DNA from: Chelonoidis abingdonii
Lineage: Eukaryota; Chordata; Testudines; Testudinidae
Length of the DNA: 64,000 bases
NCBI RefSeq assembly: GCF_003597395.2
Contig: NC_133771.1
Coordinates: forward strand, 142,244,790-142,308,789
Direction: 5' to 3'
Position numbers and translations under genes: made by a program
In this document: positions 11,124 to 22,183 of the stretch, one piece after another
How positions within the stretch are numbered: the first letter of the stretch is position 1
Layout: each line of letters begins with the position of its first letter
Notes under the pieces: model-generated
Database searches by the model: none
Told to the model about the DNA's origin: nothing
What the model saw: the letters and a program-made list of their open reading frames with translations, nothing else

Positions 11124-11422
11124 CAGAGGTCCCCAAACGGTGGGGTAAGACCCACAAGAGGTGTGTGGAGGAATGTTCAGGGGCATAGCTGGGGCCTGGG
11201 CCAGCGCCCGGGCCCTGGCTGTCGGACTCCAGCCTCTGCTCCACTCCTGGCTCCATGCCTGCTCCCAGGTGTGGCCCCAGCCTCAGCCCTCTTGCGCCTG
11301 TCAGTGTGTCTGTGTCCCTCCTTCCTGGAGATGCAGCCCCACTCCCAGCCCTGGCTTGGTGCATGTGTGTGTGTGTGGGAAGGCATAAAGAGGGCACAAG
11401 ATAAAAAGTGTGGGGACTACTG
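11124..11422. mobile_element. Non-autonomous hAT element with exact 8-bp TSD
   Basis: The ends are AGAGGTCCCCAAAC and GTGTGGGGACTACTG, inverted with mismatches, and fit the CAGNGGT(T/C)C(T/C)CAAAC signature of hAT/Charlie-type ends. CCTTAGGC is duplicated exactly at 11116-11123 and 11423-11430. The interior is C-rich with a (GT)n run near 11363. The same family, in the same orientation, recurs at 53189-53473. Confidence 0.85.
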
Positions 11423-11430
11423 CCTTAGGC

Positions 11431-12300
11431 TCTGCCATATTCCCTATCATACAGCACCATTTCTCTGGCCTCATTTACTTCCATGACAACAACTGCAGGT
11501 ACTGACTGAGAGTCCCTCTCAAAAAACACCTTTCTTTTGCCTAAAGCCCTTGCTTCTGCGACCTGGTACAAAATGTATTGACTTCTTCAGAGAAAAGATG
11601 AGGAAGATCTGCCATGACCTCCCGTCTCTCTTTCGCCTCATTTCTTCAATACCTTCTTATTCCCATCATTGATGCTGGGGCTTTTTATTTGCTCTCTACC
11701 TCCAATCTCTCCATATGCCATCTGCATTCCCTTTAATCCAGCTTCCATTTTCTCACTCCACTGAAACTGCTTTCACCAAGGTCTCTAAAGATCTTTTGCT
11801 GGGTAAATCTCAGGGCCTTTACTTCATCCTCATTTTCCTGAATCACTGCCATTTCTGACTGTTGCTCACTCCCTCCTTGAAATCTTGTCCTCTCTTGACT
11901 CTTGTGCCTCAGTCTTCTCGTTGTTCTTCTCTTATCATGACTTCTCTGATTATTCATTCATTCATTCATTCATTCATAGTCTTATTCAGTGGTTACTGCT
12001 CCTTCCCTCTCCCAGAAATAGTATGGTCCCAAGAATCATAACAAATGGAACTAAATACTTTTTAAATTTGTTTAAATATACATGAACCAAGAGATTTTTT
12101 TGATATATACCATTATACCAAATGTGTATAATCTTTATAAAAATGGTACATATTTTTCCCCACCCTATATATGTTGCTTGTCTCCTTAGACTGCAAACTC
12201 TTCACACCAAGGACTATATATGTCCTGTAATTTCTCTGTCTGTGTTCAGTGCCTAGCATATAGTGGGCACTACCAGAACACAAACAATAATGGTTAAGAT
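11431..12300 (+). mobile_element. L2 LINE remnant (part 3: RT and 3' tail)
   Basis: Around 11750-11830 one frame reads LETAFTKVSKDLLLG, which resembles the L2 reverse transcriptase stretch TALTKVTNDLLLA. The 3' end near 12180-12290 has CCTTAGACTGCAAACTCTT and GTGCCTAGCATATAGTGGGC, the conserved L2/MIR tail (TAGACTGTAAGCTC..GTGCCTAGCACA). Part of the RT appears lost between about 12010 and 12140. Together with 8875-9714 and 10729-11115 it makes one L2 interrupted twice. Confidence 0.65.
11951..11977. repeat. (ATTC)n microsatellite
   Basis: About six tandem ATTC units are seen directly in the sequence. Confidence 0.95.
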
Positions 12301-13785
12301 GTTGGGATTTCTTGGCATGTTGCAATCATCCTTAAGAACCTGGGATTTAAAGAATCAAACAGACCTGCAGCAATAAGGTTTTAAAAAAAAATTGCTGAAC
12401 TCACTAATGCTTTTTAAAATAACCTACGTTCATATAACTTCAGTGCCAAATAGTGAAAATGAGTGTACTGATTAACAAGAACCATGTGACAGTTTGTTGA
12501 CCCTAAGCAAGTCAATTATAATTAGACACCTCTGACTGTAACATTATTTTGTATAGAAAGGAACTGATTTCCCTTGTATTAGTTAGGCAAATACCATGAA
12601 AACAGAATTTGTTTTGAATCAAATCATTATAGAGTAGAAGGTTCTATCATGTCTTTTAGGCACAGTGCCACAGGGGGGGCAGTGTGGAATCACTAGAAGA
12701 CATAGTACCAGCCGAATTTCATAGAGAGGAAGGATGGTCTCACATGCTGTCAGTACAATGATCTGGGATATGTGACCTAATAGTCAAGGGCCACAAAAAA
12801 ACAAAACAAAAATTAAAAGGCCAGAAGTGATGCTCTCTCTCTGTGGAACTCACTTTTCCCATGTGCAAAAGGGATCAGTTGTTTCTATGACAGCATTCTC
12901 CCACTTCTCCTGCATAGGACTCCTTAGGAGCCCAGGGACCTATGTTAAGGTACGGGGCAGGAAGTGTGCCTGCCCTAATGGAATGCACATCATTCCCCCA
13001 TGAGCTCGGTGAAAATTTTCCCCAGGGACAATACACTTTGGACATTGTAACTCTGACATTTCCTTTTTAAATATTCTGATAAATGAGCAACTTCAAATGC
13101 TAAAGCACTCTGCTAATAAATTATTTGTTTGTTTTTCTTCCTGACCCCAAATTATGACCAGTTTATGCCCTGAAATATTTGGATTATATTTAATTGCCAT
13201 TTAAAATAGATAAATACAGATTCAGTGGGAGGAGATTATTATTCAAAATATAAGGAACACCATCACGTATTTAAACATACTATTTAGTCTTCCAGTTCTT
13301 TCTTGTTTTGGTATACAAGCACTCTTTATTGAGGTTTTATTGTCCAGATCCCAGATAAACTTTAAGAAAACTATGACCTTTATGACAGATATACACCAGC
13401 GTTAAATTAACCCTATTAATTAATTTCATTTATCTGGGTAGTTTAATCAATGAAGTTTAATCAACCTGTACATTCTTTGCTGCATTTAATTGGAAATACG
13501 TCACACATGTTACTACAAAGTCATTTGTAAGTCCTCTAAATAAATCATTAAGTGTAACATTTCACTCTTTTTAATGACACAGAGGCACTAAATCTATCTA
13601 AATCCAAGAGATAATGAGGTCAGAGTGAAAAGGTACAAGATAACCCTGTTTCACCAGTTCCTGATAATTGTTTGCATTCCTCCTGACAAATTGTGTCTAT
13701 TTAACCTTGCAATTAAATAACTGTTTTGCAAATAGTTTGCAATATTATTAAAATGGTAATTTGTAATATAATTTGAAGTATAGAG
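12301..13785. other. No recognised feature
   Basis: AT-rich sequence with a short A-run near 12795-12820. No element ends, coherent frames or conserved structure were recognised. Confidence 0.55.
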
Positions 13786-13789
13786 GGCA

Positions 13790-14015
13790 CAGAAACAAAG
13801 AAAGATTAGATGAGAAGATTTTAATGAAGATTTCTATTCCTAGCTCAACCAGGGGCCTGGTCGGTGACCTTAGACAAGTTACTTTACCTCCCTGTGCCTC
13901 AGTTTCACTGTCTGTAAAAATGTGGATAATGATGCATACCTTCTTTGTAAAGCAATTTGATGTAAAGGTCTATATAAAACCTAAGCATTGTTTTATTATT
14001 ACTGATGTATGATCC
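13790..14015 (+). mobile_element. MIR SINE
   Basis: It shows the MIR order: GACCTTAGACAAGTTACTTT, CTCCCTGTGCCTCAGTTTC, CTGTCTGTAAAAATG, GGATAATGATG, and a TAAAGCAATTT..ATTATTA tail. MIR is an ancient tRNA-derived SINE family mobilised by L2. It is inactive, and about 70% similar to consensus by eye. Confidence 0.85.
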
Positions 14016-14394
14016 CTGCTCATTCCTCTAGATTAAAGCTGTTAAAATAACATCCTTGAATAGTTTAGTGATTCCCTTCATCCCACCCCTTCATCAGATG
14101 AATAAGTGTACTTGAGTAATTTGTCCATTATCCTGCATGTCCACAGATGGTTAGACAATTATTTTTCTAACAATTTCCTGACCTTTTCCAAGGGATGAAA
14201 TATATTCACAAATAGTCTTTTTCTATTATTTGAGCAGTTGTGTTCAAGAAGATAATGCAAACCCTTTGTATCCTAACATTTCCTAACAGTATGCTCATGG
14301 GCTGGCAGGGAATTCATCCTGCCTCTGTGTGAGGCTCATGTTAACCCTAAGCCTGGCAGCAAGCATCAAGATGTGCAGAGATTACTATCACAGT

Positions 14395-14575
14395 GGGAAG
14401 AATGGGATAATTGTTCAAGCATAGGCCTTCAAGTTAAGGGTTCTGCCTCCTATTCCTGACTATACAAGTTTGTGTGAAGATTTGATCAAGTAATATAACC
14501 TCTCTGTGCCTTGGTTTATATCTATGGAAAAACAGGGAGTGAAATTCTGGTCCCATTCAAGTCAGTCTCCCCGAG
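14395..14575 (+). mobile_element. MIR-like SINE relic
   Basis: CTATTCCTGACTATACAAG, GATCAAGTAATATAACCTC and TCTGTGCCTTGGTTTATAT follow the MIR order at higher divergence than the 13790-14015 copy. The right end carries the CCCATTCAAGTCAGT core seen in other short palindromic relics. Confidence 0.65.
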
Positions 14576-14604
14576 ATTACAAATATCTACCTCATAGGTA
14601 GAGC

Positions 14605-15345
14605 CAGTCATAAATTCTCCATTGAAATGATTTTTTTTGAACAGAAAATGCAGTTTCTATAAAAATCAACATTTTTCACAAGAAGATTTTGATTTTGGTG
14701 AACTTTTTCAATTTTCTTTTGGGAAAAATCTGATCAAAATATTCTGTTTGAGCAGATTTGAAATATTTCTATGTCTTGAAAAGACCTGATATTTTTATTT
14801 CAGGTCAATTCAACATTAAATTGCATTTCCCTATAGGGCCACATTGCATCATGGGCATCGTAATTCAGATGTCTCATGTCATGATTCTTATGGGCCAAAT
14901 TAATCTCCCTTGATGCAATGCAGTATTCCCTTTGCTCAAGCTTTATGGTGCATCATGGGAGTCGCATGACTGCTGGTACATAATAAGAGTCTGGGTAGAG
15001 AGTCTGGAGCCTGGATCCTATGGAAGAATGGAGGGATCAGGGACCCAAACTACAATGCCCCTGAGGCAATATAACACTACAGAAAAATGCAGTGTAATGT
15101 TGAGCTGACTAAAAATTAAAAGTTTGGGATCAGTTCAACAAATTGAATTGAAATTTTTTGAATCAGGAATACTGAGACATTTCATTTCAACTGAAAATGG
15201 CAAAAAGGAAATGTTTTGCTATTTCCAAATAAAAAGTTTTCTGATCTTTTCATTACATGCAAAAATAAAATTTCAACTTTTTGTCCTGGTTCAGACAAAA
15301 ATACTGAAAAATTTACAATAGCTATAGGATGGAAATTCTGATTTT
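14605..15345. repeat. AT-rich foldback-type repeat with 'CATCATGGG' centre
   Basis: Arms rich in AAAATTTT, TTTCAATTTTC and GAAATTTC flank a centre with GCATCATGGGCATCGTAATT, GCATCATGGGAGTCGCATGA and ACTACAATGCCCCTGAGGCA. The same arms and 'ACTACAACTCCCATGA' or 'TGCATCATGGGAT' centre recur at 30124-30520 and 57249-57715. It is likely a DNA element family; no target duplication was located. Confidence 0.55.
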
Positions 15346-15779
15346 CACTCAGTTGTACTCACAGGTATGCTGTCAGGTTTAATTTATATTTGTATAATTA
15401 GAGACCAACAAGTGGAAGGCAGAATAGTAATGCAAGCTTCATTATTTAAACATAACTCCCATTTATTACTTTAGATGGCAATGAGGACTAACTAACTGTT
15501 CGTTTCAAAAAAATAGATATGGGTGGTTGAAACTACAAAATCTGGATCATGGAGTCATTACAGGACTTGTTATTTAATTAAAAATGGTACTTTATTGAAA
15601 AAACCCTCTCCTTTAATGAAGACATTTTAGTTTTTTTATTAATGGAAAAGCTGCCCCTTCAGTTAGAGCCTGATAGGGCAATTTCACTAAATGACTGATG
15701 CCATTCTTCTAAATGATCAGCAAGGTGTTTTTATAACTGACAATAACTGAGACAAGATATTCTTGTAGTTAAGTGCTAG
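15346..15779. other. No recognised feature
   Basis: AT-rich sequence without frames or element ends. Confidence 0.5.
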
Positions 15780-15990
15780 ACTAGGATATAGGAGATATGG
15801 GGTTACTACTTGAGTTAGCCACAGATTTTTCCATGTGGACATGGGCAAAAAGACAATCAAGGGCCAGATTTTCCAAAGAGCTCAACTCCAATTTGAACAC
15901 CAAAATAAGTGGCTTGATTTTTAGAAGAGCTCAGCATGTTTAAAACTAAGCTGTTTTGAAAATCTGTCACTGATTGTTACAACAGGAGCT
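15780..15990 (+). repeat. MIR-like relic with palindromic 'GCCAGATTTTC' unit
   Basis: GGGCCAGATTTTCCAAAGAG on the left and CTGTTTTGAAAATCTG on the right are near-complements around a centre with AGAGCTCAGCA. This is a common sauropsid interspersed relic pattern. The left part, with ACATGGGCAAAAAGACAATC, resembles a diverged MIR. Confidence 0.45.
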
Positions 15991-16600
15991 GTTGTGTGCC
16001 AAATATTTTGTCTAAATATATGAGTAGACTTCTTTTGTTGAACCTCACTACAGAAATGGATGCTGTTGGCCATTCAGATTTATTAGCCTGCTTCTCCAAA
16101 AAAAGTTTGTATAAAGACTGAATCTCACCTTAACTCAAAGTTCATTTTTTTATTCATGTTAATGGCTTAATCTATCTACTTGAAATTTGAGTAAATGAGT
16201 TTCTTAAACATCTATTTTGGAGCCTTGTGTAATTTATTATTTACATGCTCCCTACTGAGCAATTTATAAGCATAGTGTATTTTTCAAATTCCATTTTTAG
16301 ATTAATGAATTCAAAATTCCATTTTTTCTTTAAACTTTCTCATACATATGTATATGGGAGTTCCAAAATACTTTTTTTTCTTTTTGAACATTGAATATCA
16401 CAATAGAAACTGTCATTCCTGTTTATACAAATGTTTTCCAGGGGGTAAAATTCATTTCATTCGCATAAAGAAATATAATCAGGATTTATGCTGAGAAAGT
16501 TTTGACTGTCTGGGGCATTTGTCTGTGTCAACTTGTACCTCCATTTTGTTTTGTGGATGCCATTTTGCTTGTAACCTTGCCTTTAACTCTCACCTTTAAT
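15991..16600. other. No recognised feature
   Basis: AT-rich unique-looking sequence. No coding frame or element ends. Confidence 0.5.
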
Positions 16601-16607
16601 TGTAACT

Positions 16608-16850
16608 AGAGCTGAGCAAATAATTGATTTTTTTTTTTTTGGTTTGGTGGCTGAATCAAACAATAATAAATAATAAAAATAGAATTGGTTAATTTCAATT
16701 TGAAACTGATTTTTTAAAAACAATTTCTTGCCAAAATGAAAAAGAAAATTTGAGTTGAATAAAACATTTCAAGTTGTTTTGAAATGATGTTTTCAAAACA
16801 AAATGTCAATTCAAAATGACATTTTCAGGGAAAGTGGTGTACTACAATAT
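16608..16850. repeat. AT-rich foldback-type repeat (AAATTTTC family)
   Basis: The opening TAGAGCTGAGCAAATAATTG is followed by a T11 run and dense AATTTCAATTTGAAA / CATTTTCAGGGAAA motifs, with no central 'CATCATGGG'. It is probably one truncated arm of the family at 14605-15345. Confidence 0.4.
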
Positions 16851-17585
16851 TTTGGCTGGGGCGGTAGAAACAGATGCAACGTATTTTTTTCTAAGAAAAA
16901 TAAATATATAATTGAAATGGGCATCTATTATGGCTTGTAAACATTTTGGGAGTTAACACTTTTGGAGAGTACAAAGTTGAACAACAATAGAGAGCTCCCT
17001 GGATTATGTAACAAAATGATAATGTAAGGGTAAATGTACAGCTAAGGAGGTGCAGCTGAGGAAAACAACATCATGTAATGCTCTATCTCAGTCAAGGCAG
17101 CTACCACTCAAGAAGGGCCTTCACATGCTCAAATGAGTAATTGCTACAGGCTGCATCTCTGTATTAATGATGATGTGGATTATAGTGTGAAAGACAGAGC
17201 TATTTATAAATAATCTGACATACTTTCCAACCTCATGAAGCCTTCACTAAAACAATAAACTTTGTAGAACGATTGCTTTTATTTAGATATGAAAATATTC
17301 TAATTAAAAATCTGACCTGAGAATCTATTCTAAACTGCATCGAGAGATAAACTCAGATACGGTATGTTAACTAAAAACGACTTAATGCATTTTTAGTCAA
17401 ACTAGAGTTTATTTTCTAGTTTTAATGTTTTAAACTATTCATACAACCCCGGGCAATTTAGCTAAATAGATTATTGCATATAACCAAGAACAAAAAAACC
17501 AAGAAACCCACACCAATTTGACATTTGTGATTGTTGAGCTACTAAACTATCCAATACCAATATTAAAATATGGCCCTTGTTCTGA
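16851..17585. other. No recognised feature
   Basis: AT-rich sequence without recognisable repeat or gene. Confidence 0.5.
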
Positions 17586-17589
17586 ATAT

Positions 17590-17745
17590 TGCATAGAGCT
17601 GGGCAGAGAAAGTTTGATGGAACCAGATTCCATCAGAATATGAGGTACCATTGAAGTCAAAAGCCCCAGTCCTGCAGTGAACTCTGTGTTTGGTCCTGGA
17701 TCCACTTGTGCAGACCACTTTGCAGGATTAGGTCCTTAATGTACC
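17590..17745. repeat. Short palindromic MIR-like relic
   Basis: CCATTGAAGTCAAAAGCCC followed by CAGTCCTGCAGTGAACTC, and CTTTGCAGGATTAGGTCC at the right, match the 'CCTGCA..TGAAGTCAATGG..GCAGGAT' relic family. Family name unknown. Confidence 0.45.
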
Positions 17746-18189
17746 ACTATTTTGCTTAGATTTAAATAGTTTGAAGACAACGTGGTTCTAAGCTTAGTGA
17801 GGAGAGTACATATGCTATGCCACAGCTCCTAAGCCACACACTCAAAAAGCCTTATTTGAATACTCTTTTGTTGACAGATTTCCCCTACAAACATTGAGAA
17901 ACAAATGCTTTACATAAAAAGACCTCCTTGACCAAGTGCTAACACAAAATTAGGGAACAGTGGACTAAGAGTTTGTCTCTGGAAAAGGGGCTGCTGGTTT
18001 GAGAAAAAGTTTCTTCTTCAAAACACTGAGGACTTAGAGAACAGAAATCTAAAATCTAAAATTATTGGTGTCCTAATTGAATGGAAGAAACACAAATAAA
18101 ATGGGGTTGAACTCTTTCAGCATCACCAACTCATGATGTTATTGCAAGTCTTAAGATATTTGCCCTTTTTTTTTAAAAAAAAAATCCCA

Positions 18190-18285
18190 CTCCTGGAGTC
18201 AGTTACACGATGCTGCACCTCATATTCTTCATAAAAATATTCTTGTAATATGAATATGGCATAACTAAGATATGTTTTATGCAAG
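18190..18285 (+). mobile_element. Left piece of an older LTR, split by a younger LTR
   Basis: TATGGCATAACTAAGATATG and TTTTATGCAAG lead directly, once the 18286-19109 insertion and one GCAAG are removed, into GATGGGTCACTTGAGGTATC at 19114. I recognise that joined order as one turtle LTR family. The left limit is not defined. Confidence 0.5.
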
Positions 18286-19109
18286 TGTAGAGGTTAGCCA
18301 GGGCTTGTCTCTCTCTGGGGCAGTGGGGAACCACACTGCCTCACTAAATTGGGGAATAGGTCTGGTGGGGAATTAGTCCAGCTGCAGGAGTCATCCTCTG
18401 CAGCCTTTGTGAAGGTAGAAATAGCACAGTAAGCCCAGGCCCTGAGTCAGGGCAAGGCAATGGTGAGTCAGGCACTCAGACAGGGGCTGAGCAATAGCAG
18501 TATATAACAGTAGGCTCAGGCCCTAGGTTCCAAAGGGCCTGGGAGAGGGGGAGACTCCCATCCGTGAGTTGGGTGTCAGGGGGGATGCAGGACCTCCCAC
18601 TCCACTGTGTCCCAGTCCAGAGCCCTAGCAGCAGCAGAAAACCCACTGCTGTGTCAATGGGGATCCTGGCCACAACACACTGACATGGGTTCCGGCAGTG
18701 CTGCAGCCAGAGTAGGGTCATCTGCCCCTGGGCTACTTCCTGATTCCCACTCTTGAGGTACCTGGGTCAGGGTTGTGTCCTCAGAGAGGTCCAGCAGCAT
18801 GGGTTCCTCAGAATAGCTGGCATGGGGCAGGCTCGGCAACTATTCCGAGTAGCTGGCATGGGGCAGGTTGGGCCACTCCTTGGGTTTACTGCAGGCCACT
18901 GGGGTTTCCCAATTGTGAGCTAGGCCGGAGGTGTCTGGCCTCCCTGGTGGGTGTTCTTTCAGTGACCCCTGAGGTCGGGCCTTTATACTTCTGGGGCAAT
19001 GCCTGACCCTCTGAGGGGTGGGATCAGAGCTCCCTGACTCCGCCCACTCTGGTATCTGGAGAGACTCATCTCTCTCCAGGGCAGTGGGGAGCCACAGCGC
19101 CTCACTACA
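18286..19109 (-). mobile_element. Solo LTR, Ty3/Gypsy-like, TSD GCAAG
   Basis: The ends TGTAGAGG and CCTCACTACA give TG..CA with inverted termini; the minus strand starts TGTAGTGAGG. GCAAG lies immediately outside both ends (18281-18285 and 19110-19114). On the minus strand a TATAAAG motif (about 18977-18985) lies about 125 bp from that start, which supports minus orientation. A block at 18307-18346 (GGGGCAGTGGGGAACCACAC) repeats at 19069-19107 in direct orientation, so the LTR's own start is partly duplicated near its end. No protein domain is present. Confidence 0.82.
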
Positions 19110-20203
19110 GCAAGATGGGTCACTTGAGGTATCATTGAAAAGGTTATGATTTGCTGAATGTGATTATCCAATTTGTAAGCATGTATCCGTTTTGTATCTG
19201 AATTTAGGATTATTGACTATATAACAATTATAACTGTGTGTGTACTTGGAGAATGCCCACCAGACAGTAAGCAATCAGCCTGAATGGGAAATTAGGAAAG
19301 ACAATAGAATGGGTCTTTGAAGATGCAGATCTCTCATCTTCCTTGTCTTATGGTGACTCGAACACTTCAAAGTCATGTGATAATGTCACTTGGTACAGAG
19401 TACCACCTTGGTCACTGCTGGTATTTTTCCACTGGAAACAAAGGATTCCCACCTTTTGTAAATCCTATTTAAGGCTGGGAAGTGAGTCAGTCAGGGTTTT
19501 TCTCATTGCCTTCCCCCCACCATCCCAATAAGGAAGACTGCTGAAAACACCTGAAGAAACAAAGGAACTAAGTTTGGGAAAGGCAAGGCCTGAGTCCAGG
19601 CTGAGATAGGGGTCTAGCCTGTGAAGAGAAATAACTGGAACTCTACTCTGCAGAAACTCTGAAACCTGCCTAAAACAACATTTAGGATAAGAAATTACTA
19701 TTTGTAACCTGTTTCTTTAGTGAATGAAGTTTAGGTTGCATGTTTTGTTTTATTTGCTCAGTAATCTGCTTTGTTCTGTTTGCTATCTCTTATAATCACT
19801 TAAAATTTACCTTTTGTAGTTAATCAATTATTTTTTGATTATTCCAAAACCCAGTTTGTGCAATTCATAACTGAGGGGTGGGGGCAAAAAAGCTGTGCAT
19901 AACTCCCTGCACACTGAGGGAGGGGGCAATTTTTATGAGCTTACGCTATATAGATCTCTGTACAGCACAAGACGATATAATTTTGGGTCATTCCCCTAGC
20001 TAAGCCCTCCCATAGAGACCTAATCACACACTGTGTGATTCTACAGTTGGGTGTGTCCCTGCCTGTGTATGTGCTGGAAAAGGGCTTGAGAGCCCATCAC
20101 AGCAGCACAGAGTAAGGGAAACCCAGACTGGTAGGACAGGCAGGCTCAATGGGACCCTAGCACATCTGGTGGCATCCTGGAAATGGGGATCCAACCTGTC
20201 ACA
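19110..20203 (+). mobile_element. Older ERV-like LTR, right part
   Basis: It contains the order GATGGGTCACTTGAGG, TGTAACCTGTTTCTTTAGT, AAACCCAGTTTGTG, GAGGGAGGGGGCAATTTT, ACACACTGTGTGATTCTACA and finally CCAACCTGTCACA, which I recognise as a long turtle LTR. The CA end at 20203 fits an LTR terminus. No target duplication was found. It continues left of the nested LTR at 18190-18285. Confidence 0.55.
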
Positions 20204-20261
20204 AGGCGATTATTAGAAACTCAGCTTTCATTTGGAAAAAATAAGGTAAATTTCCTTATTG

Positions 20262-20412
20262 TTGCAGACAAAAGCTTGAAAACATGACCCCTAATGGCTC
20301 AAAATGAGAGGGCAAATTGAAAAGAACATAAAGAGTTTATTATTTTTTAAATCTCATTTTTTAAAACCAGTCGCATGATTTTTGAACTCTGGGGGTTGGC
20401 AATAGCATTGGC
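20262..20412 (-). repeat. Second copy of the 3940-4135 repeat family
   Basis: Its reverse complement runs AAGCTTTTGTCTG-side to TTGCCAACCCCCAGAG-side and carries TTTTGAGCCATTAGGGGTC and AAAATCATGCGACTGG in the same order as 3940-4135. Class not known. Confidence 0.5.
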
Positions 20413-21535
20413 CAGAAGAAAGGCAGACACACCAGTCATTGAAATTGACAGTGCACACTAAGCCCTCAGATCAAAGACAAATGATCTAGAGCTTTAATAA
20501 TTAAAACACTGTGTCTTCAGGCGAAGGAGCAAGTTTTGAGAGAAGTAAGAAAAAGGAGCACTTTGTTTATCAAGACCAGTCAGATCTTTTACCCTGACCT
20601 AACTACAGAGACTTCAAGAGGCCAGTGGGAATGGAACTGTTACAAAGGAAGAAAGACATCAGACTGACTATTTGGTATCCTGTAAAATTCACTTGTTGAT
20701 GATTTTAAACACTCCTCTTCTGAGTTTTAATCCTTTCTCCAGGCTCAGAGGGACTTGATAAAATGTTTCTCTCATTTTCCCTAGAACCCTCAGGAGCCCG
20801 AGAGGTTAAAAATAAAAGAGAGAGAGACAAAAAAAATCAAACCCCTCTATTTCAAGATTACTTTTTTTTTTCAACTTATTAATGCCAGAGTATTGTGTTA
20901 TTGTTCTCATCATTTCATGTCTGGTGAGAAACTTAAGAAAAGTTTTGTTATATTCTGAACAATTATAATCATTGTAGCCAGCATTTTTACTGCTGTGACC
21001 TTAGTATATTTTAAGAATGTGTTAGTGGTTGTTTTTTTTCAGTGTTTATCAGCTCAATCACACACACACACCCAACACACATGCTATAATTGGCCATTTG
21101 CACTATATTAAAAAGAGCACCAAAGGCTGGAATGCAGAGAAGCAAGCAACTAAACTTCCTCTCTATTTTTTCCATACTCCACCGTGCTACATTTTGACAA
21201 AATTATTGCATATTTGCTGTCCTCCATTTAGAGTTATCATCATCCTTGATCAAAATCCCATTTAACTCAATGTGGGGGGTGGGGAAAACCAAAAAAACCC
21301 CCACTTTCAATAGGGAACAGAAAAATAGAATGTGACCAAAGTATCCAATCAAAACAGATCAAATTTCAAATAAATAATCACTATGAACAAGCCAGGAATG
21401 TAGTCATTGGGGGTTAAAAGGTGCTCTATGAGTTTGCAATAGATCCCAGCTTTATCCCACATCCACCCAGTGCCTTTTGCAGGGCAGTCTTCCAGCTGAG
21501 GAAGGCTACTCCAAAGCAATGAGTAAAAATTAAAA
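20413..21535. other. No recognised gene; short (CA)n at 21059-21071
   Basis: Mostly AT-rich sequence. A CACACACACACAC run lies at about 21059-21071. No coherent frame or element ends. Confidence 0.5.
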
Positions 21536-21539
21536 AGTT

Positions 21540-21715
21540 AGGCGCTCTTCTTTAGGGAGCGGGGCCAGAAGTTAAAGTAAGCCAGTATGGCCCGGTATGG
21601 AGAACAGGTTAAAAAAGGGGCAGTAGTGTACCAGCGAATAAGTGGAGCATTCAGTACTGGCTTACTTTCACCTTTTTTGGCTGCATGACAAAAATTCAAA
21701 CTCAAAGCTAATAAA
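21540..21715. repeat. Unclassified repeat with GTAAGCCAGTA motif pair
   Basis: AGTAAGCCAGTATGGCC at 21577-21594 and CAGTACTGGCTTACTTTCAC at 21653-21672 are inverted relatives, so this is a short palindromic unit. It abuts a CR1 fragment. Family not identified. Confidence 0.4.
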
Positions 21716-21719
21716 AGCT

Positions 21720-22030
21720 TGGAAAGGGAAAACTTCATAACAGGTGGGAAAGCTGGTTGCCTGCCGTATTTATTACTCTTTCTGCACATTAGGGTGGTTT
21801 GCTCCTGTGTCCTCAATAAGGCTTCTTTAAAATACAGCCAGCTCTCCTGGACTCCTTTCCCCCTCATATTAGTCTTCCAGGGGATCCTGCCCATCAGTTC
21901 CCTGAGGGAGTCAAAGTCTGCTTTTCTGCTGCTCTTCTTTCTTCCTTTTGTCAGGATCCTGAACTCGATCATCTCATGGTCACCACTGCCCAGGTTGCCA
22001 CCCACTTCTACTTCCCCTACCTCTGAAGAT
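21720..22030 (-). mobile_element. CR1 LINE fragment, endonuclease C-terminus and linker
   Basis: The minus strand reads NLGSGDHEMIEFRIL, where the SDH-type end motif of AP-like endonucleases appears as GDH, then KADFDSLRELMGRIPW and ESWLYFKEALLRTQEQTTL, the CR1 linker before reverse transcriptase. The frame (start at 22005) runs on into the flanking repeat at 21540-21715, so the C-terminal third is not CR1. The fragment is truncated at both ends. Confidence 0.85.
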
Positions 22031-22048
22031 TAGTTACTGGAAGCTAGT

Positions 22049-22175
22049 TAGGGTGACCAGATATGCCAATATTATTGGGACTGTCCCACTATTAGGGACT
22101 GTGTGTTATATACACAATCATATCCTCCCCCAGAAAAGTATCCTGATTTTTCACACTTGGTATCTGGTCACTCTA
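22049..22175. mobile_element. 127-bp hAT MITE with exact 8-bp TSD
   Basis: The ends TAGGGTGACCAGATA and TATCTGGTCACTCTA are inverted with one mismatch in 15. AAGCTAGT is duplicated exactly at 22041-22048 and 22176-22183. The interior GGGACTGTCCC and TCCTGATTTTTCACACTTGG match a MITE family widespread in amniote genomes. There is no coding capacity. Confidence 0.9.
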
Positions 22176-22183
22176 AAGCTAGT

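Noticed and set aside
10896..11486. 196-codon plus-strand frame as a gene
   Set aside because: It runs from L2-like sequence straight through a hAT with an 8-bp duplication, so it is a chimera of two transposons.
20019..20050. ACACACTGTGTGATTCTACA as a regulatory palindrome
   Set aside because: It is a standard part of the recognised LTR family and has no independent context.
21538..22005. 155-codon minus-strand frame as a possible gene
   Set aside because: Its N-terminal two-thirds is the CR1 endonuclease/linker and the rest is read-through into a neighbouring repeat.
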